From: Rikenellaceae bacterium
GTDB taxonomy: Bacteria > Bacteroidota > Bacteroidia > Bacteroidales > Rikenellaceae
DNA length: 64,000 nt
Reading direction: 5' to 3'
Assembly: GCA_015059845.1 (NCBI GenBank)
Contig: SUZR01000002.1
Span: forward strand, 62,001-126,000
Below the pieces are notes generated by a model. That model searched no databases. It had not been told where the DNA came from and saw only the letters and a program-made list of their open reading frames with translations. This document shows positions 7,914 to 18,131 of the stretch, piece by piece (the stretch's first letter is position 1; the number at the start of each line of letters is the position of its first letter). The translations under genes were made by a program, and so were the position numbers.

Positions 7914-10900
7914 ATGAAACATTTCAGACTATTTGCAATTTTAATTGCTATGTGTGCGGGATTAGTTTCATCGGCTTACGGACAAGGTCGTACAGTGACA
8001 GGTACCGTTTATGACGCGAAGGAACAACCGCTCATCGGTGTGTCTGTCGTATTGGTAGATTCTACCACGGGTACATCTACCGACCTCGACGGTAATTTCT
8101 CTCTTAACGTGCCCAACTCAGCCGTTACGCTCGAGTTCTCGTATATGGGTTACGTTACAAAGACAATGCAGGTTCCTGCTTCACAGACCACTGTAAAGGT
8201 ATTTATGAGCGAGGACGCTGTGGATATGGAGTCAGTAGTTGTCGTAGGTTACGGTACTCAGAAGAAGGTTAACCTTATCGGTGCTGTAAATCAGGTTAGT
8301 GCTGACGAGTTGTCTGACCGCGTAGCTCCTACCGTTGCACATATGTTGCAGGGTACTGTTCCCGGTCTTAACATCACCACCTCTTCAGGTCGTCCCGGTA
8401 ACTCGGCTTCTGTTAACATTCGTGGTATCACCTCAATCAACGGTGGTAGCCCGCTGATTTTGGTTGATGGCGCTGAGGGTGACCTTACTAAGATTAACTC
8501 TAACGACGTTGAGTCAATCTCTGTAATTAAGGATGCATCGGCTGCAGCTATCTACGGTGCGCGTGCAGCTTATGGTGTTATCTTGGTTACTACAAAGTCT
8601 GGTAAGGAGGGTAAGACCACTATCAACTATAGCGGTCGCTTCGGTTGGAACGAGAATACCACAAGCACCGACTATGAGTCACGTGGTTACTACTCAGTTT
8701 ATATCAACAACCTCTTCTGGCGTAACGACTCAGGTACAACCAACTACGCTAACTATACCGACCAGGATATGCAGATGTTGTGGGATCGTCGTAACGATAA
8801 GACCGAGCACCCCGACCGTCCTTGGGTAATTCAGGAGAAGCGTAACGGTAAGGATGTGTACTCAATGTACGCTAACACCGACTGGTACCACTGGCTCTAT
8901 CAGGACAAGCGTCCTATGATGAACCACTCACTCTCAATCACCGGCGGTAACGACAAGGTACGTTATATGGTTTCAGGTAACATCTACAACGAGGAGGGTA
9001 TGTTCCGCAAGAACCCCGACGAGTTGCAGCGTATCAACTTCCGTTCGAAGATTGACTTCAACATCACCGACTGGTTTAAGATTACAAACAACACCAGCTT
9101 CTGGAGCGAGAAGTATTCATACCCTGGCGTATCTGGCGCAGAGACTTCATTCTCACTTATGACTGTACACGCCCTGGCATCTTACGTTCCCGTATTGCCC
9201 GATGGTGGTTCACTCTATAAGACTCAGTACAACACCTATACTATTATGGACGGTATGGTTGTTTATATGGAGAAGGACGGTCACCGCAATATGGATAAGA
9301 AGCGTGCATTTACCAACACTACTGAGTTCACTTTGACTCCGTTGAAGGGGCTCTCAATCGTTGGTAACTTCACATATAAGATGAATGCTAACCGTACTAT
9401 GAACCGCGTAGTTAACGGCTCATACTCAGCATCTCCCGGTAACATCGTTGACATTACAACAGGTTCTTATTTCAAGGATAAGTTGTATGAGACTTTCACT
9501 AACCACGACTACTATCAGGTTAACTTGTTCGGTACTTACGAGCATACCTTCGGTGAGCACCACAACTTCAAGGCTATGGTTGGTTACAACTACGAGACTA
9601 AGTATTTGAAGGATGTGAAGGCTACTGGTTACCACTCATTCTCTGAGAACTTGGATGACTTCAACTTGCTTGGTACTAAGGAGGACGGCGAGAAGGAGTT
9701 GGCACTCTCAGGTGGTCAGAACGAGTACGCATTGATGGGTTACTTCGCTCGTTTCAACTACGACTACAAGGGTAAGTACTTGGTTGAGTTGAGCGGTCGT
9801 TACGATGGTACTTCTCGTTTTGCTCGTGGCCAGCGTTGGGGTTTCTTCCCCTCTGCATCAGTGGGTTGGCGAGTATCTGAGGAGGGTTTCTTCGAGCCTA
9901 TCAAGAGCTGGTTCAACAACTTGAAGATTCGTTACTCTCACGGCCAGTTGGGTAACCAGAACGTAGGTTACTACGACTACATCCAGAAGATTTCATTCGG
10001 CTTGCAGTCATACTACTTCGGTGGTAACAAGTCAACAGCTGCAACTATCGGTGCTCCCGTATCTGATAAGTTGACCTGGGAGACATCTATCCAGAACAAC
10101 TTCGGTCTTGACGCATCGTTCTTCAACAACCGACTCTCTGTATCGGCTGACTACTATATCCGCGATACAAAGGATATGCTTACTCCAGGTGTTGCTCTGC
10201 CTTCAGTATATGGTGCATCAGAGCCTAAGACCAACACCGCAGACCTTCGTACAAAGGGTTATGAGATTATGGCAAGCTGGCGCGACAGCTTCGACTTGGG
10301 TGGCAAGCCTTTCTCTTATGGTGTTACAGCTACTTTCAACGACTACACTTCAGAGATTACCAAGTATGCTAACCCCGAGCGCACATTTGCAAAGTCTTAC
10401 TACGAGGGTATGACTTGGGGTGAGATTTGGGGTTACCACACCGACGGTCTGTTCTCAAGCAACGCCGAGGCTCAGGAGTGGGCTGCTCAGGTTGACCAGA
10501 AGTACGTAAACGACCGTATCTACTCTCGTAACGGTGAGTTGCGCGGTCTGCGTGGTGGTGACTTGAAGTACCTCGACTTGAACGACAACCGTAAGATTGA
10601 TATTGGTAAGAATACAGTAGATGACCCGGGTGACCGCCGCATTATCGGTAACACTCAGCCTCGTTATATGTATGGTTTGAACTTGAACTTCGCTTGGCAG
10701 GGTATCGACTTGACAGTATTCTTGCAGGGTGTAGGTCAGCAGCACTGGTATCCCGCAGCCAACACATTGGCATTCTGGGGTCCCTACGCACGTCCTTACG
10801 CAACCCTCTTGCCGAAGGATTTCCACACAATGTACTGGACAGAGGAGAATCCTGATGCATACTTCCCCTATCCTCGTGGATATATCGCATTGTCAAGCAA

Positions 10901-11192
10901 CCGCTCTTTGACTACATACAACACTCACTACCTGCAGGACATCGGTTACCTCCGTCTGAAGAACCTCACCGTAGGTTATACCTTGCCGCAGAAGTGGACT
11001 CAGAAGATTTACATCCAGAAGTTGCGCGTTTACTTCGCAGGTGAGAACCTCCATTTCTGGGCTAACAATCTTCACTCAGATTATATCGACCCCGAGCAGG
11101 CAGCAGCTACAGCTACTGGCGCAGCAAGCAGTACACTCCGTACTTACGCTTGGCCCAGAACTTACACATTCGGTATCGACGTAACATTCTAA
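7914..11192 (+). CDS. SusC/RagA-type TonB-dependent outer-membrane transporter
   Basis: This 1092-residue protein begins with a signal peptide (about 1-23, ending SSAYG), then a carboxypeptidase-D regulatory-like domain (about 27-105), a TonB-box region with VVVVGYGTQKK, a plug domain with the SusC signature YGARAAYGVILVTTKSG, and a long beta-barrel ending in aromatic TFGIDVTF. It imports a bound ligand across the outer membrane using TonB energy and partners with the SusD protein 20 bp downstream. The neighbouring phosphodiesterase-like lipoproteins, rather than glycosidases, leave the ligand open. Codon use is strongly biased, suggesting high expression. Confidence 0.95.
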   Translation: MKHFRLFAILIAMCAGLVSSAYGQGRTVTGTVYDAKEQPLIGVSVVLVDSTTGTSTDLDGNFSLNVPNSAVTLEFSYMGYVTKTMQVPASQTTVKVFMSEDAVDMESVVVVGYGTQKKVNLIGAVNQVSADELSDRVAPTVAHMLQGTVPGLNITTSSGRPGNSASVNIRGITSINGGSPLILVDGAEGDLTKINSNDVESISVIKDASAAAIYGARAAYGVILVTTKSGKEGKTTINYSGRFGWNENTTSTDYESRGYYSVYINNLFWRNDSGTTNYANYTDQDMQMLWDRRNDKTEHPDRPWVIQEKRNGKDVYSMYANTDWYHWLYQDKRPMMNHSLSITGGNDKVRYMVSGNIYNEEGMFRKNPDELQRINFRSKIDFNITDWFKITNNTSFWSEKYSYPGVSGAETSFSLMTVHALASYVPVLPDGGSLYKTQYNTYTIMDGMVVYMEKDGHRNMDKKRAFTNTTEFTLTPLKGLSIVGNFTYKMNANRTMNRVVNGSYSASPGNIVDITTGSYFKDKLYETFTNHDYYQVNLFGTYEHTFGEHHNFKAMVGYNYETKYLKDVKATGYHSFSENLDDFNLLGTKEDGEKELALSGGQNEYALMGYFARFNYDYKGKYLVELSGRYDGTSRFARGQRWGFFPSASVGWRVSEEGFFEPIKSWFNNLKIRYSHGQLGNQNVGYYDYIQKISFGLQSYYFGGNKSTAATIGAPVSDKLTWETSIQNNFGLDASFFNNRLSVSADYYIRDTKDMLTPGVALPSVYGASEPKTNTADLRTKGYEIMASWRDSFDLGGKPFSYGVTATFNDYTSEITKYANPERTFAKSYYEGMTWGEIWGYHTDGLFSSNAEAQEWAAQVDQKYVNDRIYSRNGELRGLRGGDLKYLDLNDNRKIDIGKNTVDDPGDRRIIGNTQPRYMYGLNLNFAWQGIDLTVFLQGVGQQHWYPAANTLAFWGPYARPYATLLPKDFHTMYWTEENPDAYFPYPRGYIALSSNRSLTTYNTHYLQDIGYLRLKNLTVGYTLPQKWTQKIYIQKLRVYFAGENLHFWANNLHSDYIDPEQAAATATGAASSTLRTYAWPRTYTFGIDVTF

Positions 11193-11212
11193 TTTAATAA
11201 AGGAGATATTAT

Positions 11213-12973
11213 ATGAAAAAGATATTAATGATTTTAGCCGCCGCCTCAACTATAGCTTTGGCTTCTTGCGAGGATTGGCTTGACAAGTATCCCTTGTCAT
11301 CGGGCTCTCCGGAGACCTTCTTTAAGACGGCTACTGACCTTGAGGCTTATTCAAACCAGTTCTATGCGGATGTGCTTCCTGGAACAAGTATATACGAGGA
11401 GTGCGCCGATAACATCGTAAAGGATAACCTTCTTAACGAGATGACCGACGGTCGTATCGTTCCCAACTCAGGTGGTGGTTGGTCTTGGGGCGCATTGCGC
11501 GACATCAACACTATGATTGAGTACTCTGTAAATTGCGAGGATGAGGCTGCTCGTACCGAGTATGTAGCTTTGGCTCGTTTCTTCCGCGCATACTTCTACT
11601 TCGAGAAGGTAAAGCGTTTTGGTGATGTACCTTGGTACGACAAACCAATCGCCGCATCTGACACCGAGCAGCTCAACAAGCCTCGTGACTCACGCGAGTT
11701 GGTTATGACCAACATCATCGCTGACCTCGACGATGCTATTGCTAATCTTCCCACAAAGAAGGAGGTATATAAGGTAACAAAGTGGACTGCATTGGCTCTT
11801 AAGTCTCGCGTATGTCTGTTCGAGGGTACTTTCCGCAAGTATCACGGTTTGTCAGACTACGAGAAGTATCTTAACGGTGCTGTATCGGCTGCTGAGGAGT
11901 TTATGAGCAAGAGCGGTTACAAACTCTACTCAACAGGTAATCCCGATGTTGACTACCGCGACTTGTTCGCATCAGTTGAGGCTATCGGTGATGAGATTAT
12001 CCTCGCACGCGACTACACTAACGAGTATGGCTCATACCACAACGCTACACTTTATGGTTTGAACACCTCTTACGGTAAGCCTGGTATGTCACGTAAGATT
12101 GTTGATACATACTTGATGGCAGACGGCTCACGCTTTACCGATAAGCCCGGCTATGAGACTATGGAGTTTGCAGAGCAGGTATCTGGTCGTGATCCTCGTT
12201 TGGCTCAGACTATGCGTACACCTGGCTTCAAGCGTATCGACAGCGATGTAACAGAGCCTTTGCGTTTGAACTTCTCTGTAACTGGTTACCATATTACAAA
12301 GTATGTACACAGCATCAACGCTGGCGCAGATACTTATGGCCGTTCATACAACGACCTTCCTATCTTCCGTACTGCTGAGGTTTACCTGAACTTTGCTGAG
12401 GCTAAGGCTGAGTTGGGTACATTGACACAGGCCGACATCGACAAGTCAATCAAGTTGATTCGTGACCGCGTAGGTATGCCTAACCTCGACGTAGCTGCTG
12501 CTAACGCTAACCCCGACCCATATCTTGACAACGACAAGACTGGTTACGTGAACGTTAAGGGCGATATGAAGGGTGTTATCCTTGAGATTCGTCGTGAACG
12601 TACTATCGAGTTGATGGATGAGAACTTCCGCTACTACGATATCATCCGTTGGAAGGAGGGTCAGTGCTTCTTGCAGGATTTGGTAGGTATCTACATCACT
12701 GGTAGCGGTCCTCAGGACTTCGACAAGGATGGTAAGGTAGATGCATATCTTAAGGCTGCTGACGAGGCTCAGGCTCCCGCCGAGTACGACAAGATTGACC
12801 AGTTCACAATCGGTAAGGAGATTCGCTTGAGCGAGGGTGACCACGGCTTCATCACTCCTTATAGCGACAACTACCAGCACTGGAATGAGGCTCGTGACTA
12901 CTTCTACCCCATCCCGACTGATGATATTCAGTTGACTAACGGTGCTTTGGTTCAGAATCCTGGCTGGGAGTAG
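11213..12973 (+). CDS. SusD/RagB-type surface lipoprotein
   Basis: This 586-residue protein has a lipoprotein signal with lipid-accepting Cys19 (ALASC), then the SusD start DWLDKYP and a TPR-like helical fold. Typical conserved segments are LARFFRAYFYFEKVKRFGDVP (over 150-180) and the C-terminal RRERTIELMDENFRYYDIIRW. It forms the lid of the SusC transporter and binds ligand at the cell surface. It lies directly downstream of SusC and upstream of the two phosphatase-fold lipoproteins, in one apparent operon. Confidence 0.95.
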   Translation: MKKILMILAAASTIALASCEDWLDKYPLSSGSPETFFKTATDLEAYSNQFYADVLPGTSIYEECADNIVKDNLLNEMTDGRIVPNSGGGWSWGALRDINTMIEYSVNCEDEAARTEYVALARFFRAYFYFEKVKRFGDVPWYDKPIAASDTEQLNKPRDSRELVMTNIIADLDDAIANLPTKKEVYKVTKWTALALKSRVCLFEGTFRKYHGLSDYEKYLNGAVSAAEEFMSKSGYKLYSTGNPDVDYRDLFASVEAIGDEIILARDYTNEYGSYHNATLYGLNTSYGKPGMSRKIVDTYLMADGSRFTDKPGYETMEFAEQVSGRDPRLAQTMRTPGFKRIDSDVTEPLRLNFSVTGYHITKYVHSINAGADTYGRSYNDLPIFRTAEVYLNFAEAKAELGTLTQADIDKSIKLIRDRVGMPNLDVAAANANPDPYLDNDKTGYVNVKGDMKGVILEIRRERTIELMDENFRYYDIIRWKEGQCFLQDLVGIYITGSGPQDFDKDGKVDAYLKAADEAQAPAEYDKIDQFTIGKEIRLSEGDHGFITPYSDNYQHWNEARDYFYPIPTDDIQLTNGALVQNPGWE

Positions 12974-12997
12974 TTTGAATCGAAACAGTTTCCACTT

Positions 12998-13885
12998 ATG
13001 ATGCGTAAAGTATCATTGAACTTGTTATTGTGGGCTGCCTGCTTCGTGCTGGCAGCCTGCAGTGACAATAGCGGTATCGAAAATGAGTTACCTGCGCCAA
13101 CACCAGGCTCTGGAACGGGGGTTGATATAGACCATTTGCTTCCGCCAAAGAAGTCTGCTGGAGCAACTCGTATAGTGAGCTACAATGTCGGCATCTTCAA
13201 TAAATTCATCCAGGATGATTACGAGCTGATAGCCGATATGATGACAGAGGTTGAGGCTGATGTCGTCTGCCTAAACGAACTTGACAGCTGCACCAATCGC
13301 ACACGCAAAGTATTTCAGGCGAAGCGTATCGCCGAGCAGATGGGCGGTTGGAGTTACTGTTTTGGCCCTGCAATTCCACACGACGGTGGTAAATATGGCG
13401 AGGGATTGATGTCGAAACAGAAACCCGTTGAGCAATACTACATTCCTCTTCCCAAGAATGTGGGAGCCGAGGCGAGAGTATTGGCCGTAATGGAGTTTGA
13501 TGATTATGTTGTAGCATCGACACACCTGGACCACGTAAGCGCACAGGCCCGCGAGGAGCAGGCGAAGATTATCTCCGAGGAGATGATAAAGCGCTATGGC
13601 GACTCCGACAAGCGTGTATTCCTGGGTGGCGATATGAATTGTACGCCCGACTCAGAGGTCATTAAAATTTTCAAGAAGGACTGGACAATTCTAACAGGCA
13701 CCTCGGGACGCGATAACTACACATTTTCAACAACTAATCCTAAATCGTGCATCGACTACATTATGCTTCTCAACAACGGGGCAAAGGTTGATGTCATTCA
13801 CAGACAGGTAATCACAGCGCTGAAGGCTGGAGATGTTACTCAAGCATCGGACCATTTCCCCGTCTTGCTGGAGGTAAAGTGGTAA
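12998..13885 (+). CDS. endonuclease/exonuclease/phosphatase-family lipoprotein A
   Basis: This 295-residue protein has a lipobox LAAC (Cys21), a Pro/Gly-rich linker, then an EEP (DNase I-like) domain. The metal and catalytic motifs are in order: SYNVG, CLNELDS, a Gly-rich GGKYGEG, STHLDH, GGDMN, CIDYIM and SDHFP. EEP enzymes hydrolyse phosphodiesters or phosphomonoesters in nucleic acids, sphingomyelin or inositol phosphates; which one cannot be told here. As a lipoprotein in a susCD operon it probably acts at the envelope on the ligand imported by SusC. It is a clear paralogue of the next gene. Confidence 0.88.
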   Translation: MMRKVSLNLLLWAACFVLAACSDNSGIENELPAPTPGSGTGVDIDHLLPPKKSAGATRIVSYNVGIFNKFIQDDYELIADMMTEVEADVVCLNELDSCTNRTRKVFQAKRIAEQMGGWSYCFGPAIPHDGGKYGEGLMSKQKPVEQYYIPLPKNVGAEARVLAVMEFDDYVVASTHLDHVSAQAREEQAKIISEEMIKRYGDSDKRVFLGGDMNCTPDSEVIKIFKKDWTILTGTSGRDNYTFSTTNPKSCIDYIMLLNNGAKVDVIHRQVITALKAGDVTQASDHFPVLLEVKW

Positions 13886-13896
13886 TTAAGAAATAG

Positions 13897-13929
13897 ACTT
13901 GCCTGCAACACGTTTACAGGCAAGTTTTA
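13897..13929 (+). terminator. hairpin between the two EEP genes (terminator or attenuator)
   Basis: A 9-bp stem (13897-13905 with 13917-13925) and 11-nt loop is followed by a short T-run. It may lower expression of the second EEP gene. Confidence 0.6.
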
Positions 13930-13940
13930 ATTAGAAGATT

Positions 13941-14813
13941 ATGAGAAAATTTTTAACCCTTGTCGCAGCGATAGCTATATCGGCGACAATCATCGCTTGC
14001 GGAAAAAGCAATAACGGCGCAGAGGATAAGCCCCTGCACAACACGCCAAACGAGGAGCCCGCAGGCAAGGAGATTACAAAGAAGGCAAACGGCTCAATTC
14101 GTATTATGTCCTATAATGTGGGTGTTTTCAACAAGTACATTAAGGATGGATATGAGGATGTAGCCAATATCATTAAGGAGGCTGATGCCGATGTTATGCT
14201 CTTCCAGGAGCTCGACAGCTGCGCGACACGTACAGGCGGCGTATATCAGCTCAAGCACATCTGCTCAATGCTCGGCAAGGAGTGGGATTATCACTTCGGA
14301 GCGGGCTTGCTCAGCTTCCAGGGTGGAAAGTATGGCGTAGGTATTGCGGCAGACAAGACTCCTAAATCGAAGGCTGCAAAGAATCTGAATAACTATAACG
14401 ATGGTGAGCGCCGCGGCCTTGCAGTTATGGAGTTTGAGGATTATGTGGTAGCTTCTACCCACCTCGGCCTGAAGGATGAGGCACAGATTAACCAGCTGGC
14501 CGAAATCACCGCATTCCTTACCGAGAAGTATGGTGCGAGCGGCAAGCCTATCCTCTTGGGAGGTGATTTGAATGCTGCATCGGGTTTCGCGCTTATCCCC
14601 GAGCTGAAGAAGAATTGGACAATCCTCTCAACTACCGCTACAGCAACCTACTCAACCGAGAAGGATAAGTATTGTATCGACTACATCCTCCTGCTCAACA
14701 ACGGAGCCAAGGTCGAGGTACTCAACAGCGAAGTTGTCCGCGAGGCCAAATCGGCTAATGTCAAAACTGCCTCAGACCACTACCCCATCTTTATCGATAT
14801 GAAGATTAAATAG
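13941..14813 (+). CDS. endonuclease/exonuclease/phosphatase-family lipoprotein B
   Basis: This 290-residue lipoprotein (IIAC, Cys20) has the same EEP motif series as the gene before it: SYNVGVFNKYI, FQELDS, GGKYGVG, STHLG, GGDLN, CIDYIL and SDHYP. The THLDH His of the first copy reads THLGL here. That may change metal or substrate handling, although the final SDH is intact. It is a tandem paralogue, separated from copy A by a hairpin and followed by a strong terminator, so it ends the susCD operon. The substrate is unknown. Confidence 0.87.
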   Translation: MRKFLTLVAAIAISATIIACGKSNNGAEDKPLHNTPNEEPAGKEITKKANGSIRIMSYNVGVFNKYIKDGYEDVANIIKEADADVMLFQELDSCATRTGGVYQLKHICSMLGKEWDYHFGAGLLSFQGGKYGVGIAADKTPKSKAAKNLNNYNDGERRGLAVMEFEDYVVASTHLGLKDEAQINQLAEITAFLTEKYGASGKPILLGGDLNAASGFALIPELKKNWTILSTTATATYSTEKDKYCIDYILLLNNGAKVEVLNSEVVREAKSANVKTASDHYPIFIDMKIK

Positions 14814-14829
14814 TGGTATCTCTAACAAT

Positions 14830-14865
14830 AAAAAATCCCGTCTGCAACCAAGACGGGATTTTTTA
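14830..14865. terminator. bidirectional terminator after the susCD-EEP operon
   Basis: A perfect stem (AAAAAATCCCGTCT with its complement) and 7-nt loop lies between convergent genes. A- and T-runs on both sides suit either strand. Confidence 0.88.
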
Positions 14866-14883
14866 TTTGCTACACGTTCGCAT

Positions 14884-17319
14884 TTATTCACTCTTCACCA
14901 CGTCGGCGGGGTTCTCATTTGCGGCGTGCCAGCTGCGCAGGGTTACAAGGCCGATGGTTATGCCCATAACGAGGATAAACGCCACGGCAAACACCCACCA
15001 ATAAATCGGTATTCGGCTGGCGAACTGCTCCAGCCATCTACTTGTCACCCACCACGCTACGGGCGCAGCCACAACAAAGCAGGCACAGACAATCTTCGCG
15101 TAGCGGCTATTGAGCAGCCACAGCAACTCGCTGGTCGTTGAGCCGAAAACCTTGCGGATAGCAATCTCGCGGCGGCGGTGCTGAGTCTCAAACAGCACAA
15201 TTCCGAACACACCCATCAACGAAATCACGATAGCCACCAGCGCAAACGCTCCCACAATTATCATAGTGCGCTTGGTCTTGGCGTATTGCTGAGCAATCAC
15301 ATCATCAAACATCTCTATCTCTACAAACTCGGTATGGGGGTCTATTTCGTGCGCCACACTATTTATATACTCCACCACCTCACCAACATCGGCCGTAGGT
15401 TGCAGACGCACATAGTATTGACGATGAGAGCTACTGTGGTTATAGATAAAAGTCGGACGCTGTTCCTCGCTAACATCATTGAAATTGACATTCTCGACAA
15501 TACCCTTAATATTGCCATAAGCACAGAAATCGCCCAACTTCAGGTCAAAACGCTCAACCATACGTTTGTCAACAATAACTACCTGTTTGCGGTAATCAGC
15601 CTCCGTCATCCACTCACCTTCAATGAGTTTTATGCCCAAGAATTGCAACATATTGGGTGAAAAATCACGTGTATTAACATATCCCACAGTTTCAATATCG
15701 ACCTCATTTCGCATATGCGATGGCAACCAATATGTTGACCCAATCAGTATATTATAATTGGAGGTTGCCACATCCTCAATATCGCTATACTGCTTTAATT
15801 TATTTGTGAACACATCATTATGCTTGACGAGATTATTCGACGCTCTGAATGTTATAAGATTCTCGGTATCGAATCCTATATCGAAGTTTATCATATATCG
15901 ATATTGCAGGCCGAAGAAGATGGTTGTAGTAATAAGCACCGTAGATATTGTAAATTGCAGGCAGATAAGCACCAGACGCAGTTTACGCCCCTTCACCGAG
16001 CCGGCAAATCGACCTTTGGCCGCAAGCGATGGGCTGAACGAGGTGATATACCACGCAGGATACAGCGCAACAACAATGGCCATCACCACTCCAATGGCGA
16101 GGATAATGCCGATGGCGGTGAGGTTATCAAAGGGGTTGAGCGAGCAGGTTACATACCCCGTTAGCGGGAAATCAATAAACGCAACGGCAAGGTAGAGGGT
16201 CAAAAATATTGCGCACACCACCAAGCCGATGGCCTCGAACAAAAAGCTCCAGCGCAACTCACCGATAGAAGCGCCGAAAACCTTACTAATATTTACCACG
16301 CGAATACGCATAGGAATAAGCGCGAAGAAGAAATTCACGAAGTTGATAAAGGCCATAATGACTATCAACATAACAACACCCACGAGAATCTTCATCGTTG
16401 AGCGTGAACCACTCTTAAACACGTCATTCTCGGTGTAATAGGTCTCTGCCAGAGGAATAAATTGCAGCGTTTCAGCCATCTGTCTAAACTCCTCGTCGGT
16501 ATAGTCGCTGCGCCACTCGCTCTTGCTATTGGCCTCCTTTAGGCACTCGCAATAGACGTTGATAATATTCTCGGTCGAAACGCCCTCGTGCAACTTCACA
16601 AAGTAGGGGAAACAATGCATTCCATCCTCGCTAACTGCAGCTCCGAAATCTCCTATATTGCGTAAAATCTTATACTGCGAAATGATACTATTGGGTGCAA
16701 AGTCCTCAAAGATTCCAACAATCTCCATAGCCTTGTCGGGTGCATCATCCTTTTTATCAGCTCCAATCCACTGCTCCATAAGACCTCCCTCACGATATGG
16801 GATAAAGAGCAAATCACCAACGCCCACACCCAGACGCTTAGCCTCCGAGCGAGAGATGATAATCGTATTGGGGCGCTCCATCTGCTTTAGGTCGCCCTCA
16901 ACGGTTTGGAATGAGAAGATGTCGAGCATCGACATCGTAATAGGATATACAATACCCGTAAAGCGCTCCAATTGGTGGCCGCTGCGCTGCGCCCATACAT
17001 ACTGCTCTTTCTCTTGATATCTCTTTTCGTTGTATCTAACAGTTCCTCCCGCCTCGATTTCAGGGCATTGAGCAATGAGGCGCTCAATTGTATAACGGCC
17101 AAACTGAACAGATATTTCGCCATCAAAATCGACCTTCTCGGCCAGAAGATAAATCCGCTCGTGGTCTTTAATCGAGCGATTGAAGCTCACCTCATACACA
17201 ACCTGCGAGATAAGGATGTAGAGCGCCATAAATGCCATTGTAAGGCCTGCGATGTTAAGAATAGAGGCTGTCTTGTAACGCTTGAGCGTTGTCAGAAAAT
17301 TTCTAAATGCGATTTTCAT
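14884..17319 (-). CDS. FtsX/MacB-type ABC transporter permease 1
   Basis: This 811-residue Bacteroidota-type double permease has TM1 near residues 18-40, a periplasmic MacB-like domain, and an FtsX core with three helices at about 285-420. The same arrangement repeats in the second half and ends at the VTLRSWHAANENPADVVK tail, which is shared with the paralogue at 18132. With the ATPase (17406) it would form a mechanotransmission-type exporter or lipoprotein/peptide extruder, not a classical importer. It is the last gene of the tolC-MFP-permease-ATPase-permease operon. Confidence 0.88.
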   Translation of the reverse strand: MKIAFRNFLTTLKRYKTASILNIAGLTMAFMALYILISQVVYEVSFNRSIKDHERIYLLAEKVDFDGEISVQFGRYTIERLIAQCPEIEAGGTVRYNEKRYQEKEQYVWAQRSGHQLERFTGIVYPITMSMLDIFSFQTVEGDLKQMERPNTIIISRSEAKRLGVGVGDLLFIPYREGGLMEQWIGADKKDDAPDKAMEIVGIFEDFAPNSIISQYKILRNIGDFGAAVSEDGMHCFPYFVKLHEGVSTENIINVYCECLKEANSKSEWRSDYTDEEFRQMAETLQFIPLAETYYTENDVFKSGSRSTMKILVGVVMLIVIMAFINFVNFFFALIPMRIRVVNISKVFGASIGELRWSFLFEAIGLVVCAIFLTLYLAVAFIDFPLTGYVTCSLNPFDNLTAIGIILAIGVVMAIVVALYPAWYITSFSPSLAAKGRFAGSVKGRKLRLVLICLQFTISTVLITTTIFFGLQYRYMINFDIGFDTENLITFRASNNLVKHNDVFTNKLKQYSDIEDVATSNYNILIGSTYWLPSHMRNEVDIETVGYVNTRDFSPNMLQFLGIKLIEGEWMTEADYRKQVVIVDKRMVERFDLKLGDFCAYGNIKGIVENVNFNDVSEEQRPTFIYNHSSSHRQYYVRLQPTADVGEVVEYINSVAHEIDPHTEFVEIEMFDDVIAQQYAKTKRTMIIVGAFALVAIVISLMGVFGIVLFETQHRRREIAIRKVFGSTTSELLWLLNSRYAKIVCACFVVAAPVAWWVTSRWLEQFASRIPIYWWVFAVAFILVMGITIGLVTLRSWHAANENPADVVKSE

Positions 17320-17405
17320 AGGTTTCTTGTTTTTAATTATTCATTTTTGGGGCAATGGAGGCTATCAAACCTCCACTGCCAGGGGTGTGGCTCGCGGCCA
17401 CGCAT

Positions 17406-18092
17406 TTACATACGATTCTTAAGGTCGGTAACCAGCTGGCCATCGAACAGGCACAATATGCGGTCGGCATACGACGCATCGTGCTGCGAGTGGGTAACCA
17501 TAATCACCGTTGTACCCTCCGAGTTAAGCTCCTTGAGCAGGTTCAGCACCTCCTGACCATTCTTTGAGTCGAGATTACCCGTAGGCTCATCGGCCAGAAT
17601 CAGCTTCGGGTTGGTGATAAGCGCGCGGGCGATGGCTACGCGCTGCTGCTGACCTCCCGAGAGCTGCTGCGGGAAGTGCTTGGCGCGGTGCGACATATTC
17701 ATACGCAGCAGCATCTTCTCCACCAGCACCTTACGCTCGGCGGGCTTCACACCCATATAGATGAGCGGCAACTCGACATTCTCCGATACGGTCATCTCGT
17801 CAATAAGGTTGAACGACTGGAACACGAAGCCGATATTTCCGCGGCGGAAGAACGTGCGGTCCTTCTCCTGCAAGCCGCCCACCTCGCGGTCGATGAGGTA
17901 GTACTCGCCACCTGTCGGGTTATCCAGCAGGCCGAGAATATTCAGCAGCGTAGATTTTCCGCAGCCCGACGGGCCCATAACGGCAACAAACTCGCCCTCC
18001 TTAACCTCAAACGAAACGCCTGCAAGAGCGATGGTCTCAATCTCCTCGGTGAAGAAACTCTTCTTCAGGTCCTTTACTTTTAACATTGTCAT
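17406..18092 (-). CDS. ABC transporter ATPase (MacB/LolD type)
   Basis: This 228-residue nucleotide-binding protein has Walker [10 protein letters not shown] (40-48), the Q-loop, signature LSGGQQQR, Walker [13 protein letters not shown] and a switch His in MVTHSQHD. The insertion pattern and [12 protein letters not shown] are those of the MacB/LolD/FtsE group. It powers the two FtsX-type permeases that flank it. The start could be the ATG at the listed end or the second ATG 6 bp inside. Confidence 0.93.
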   Translation of the reverse strand: MTMLKVKDLKKSFFTEEIETIALAGVSFEVKEGEFVAVMGPSGCGKSTLLNILGLLDNPTGGEYYLIDREVGGLQEKDRTFFRRGNIGFVFQSFNLIDEMTVSENVELPLIYMGVKPAERKVLVEKMLLRMNMSHRAKHFPQQLSGGQQQRVAIARALITNPKLILADEPTGNLDSKNGQEVLNLLKELNSEGTTVIMVTHSQHDASYADRILCLFDGQLVTDLKNRM

Positions 18093-18131
18093 AATCTTAA
18101 GTTTTTAAGTGTTAATAATTTATCTATGTTG

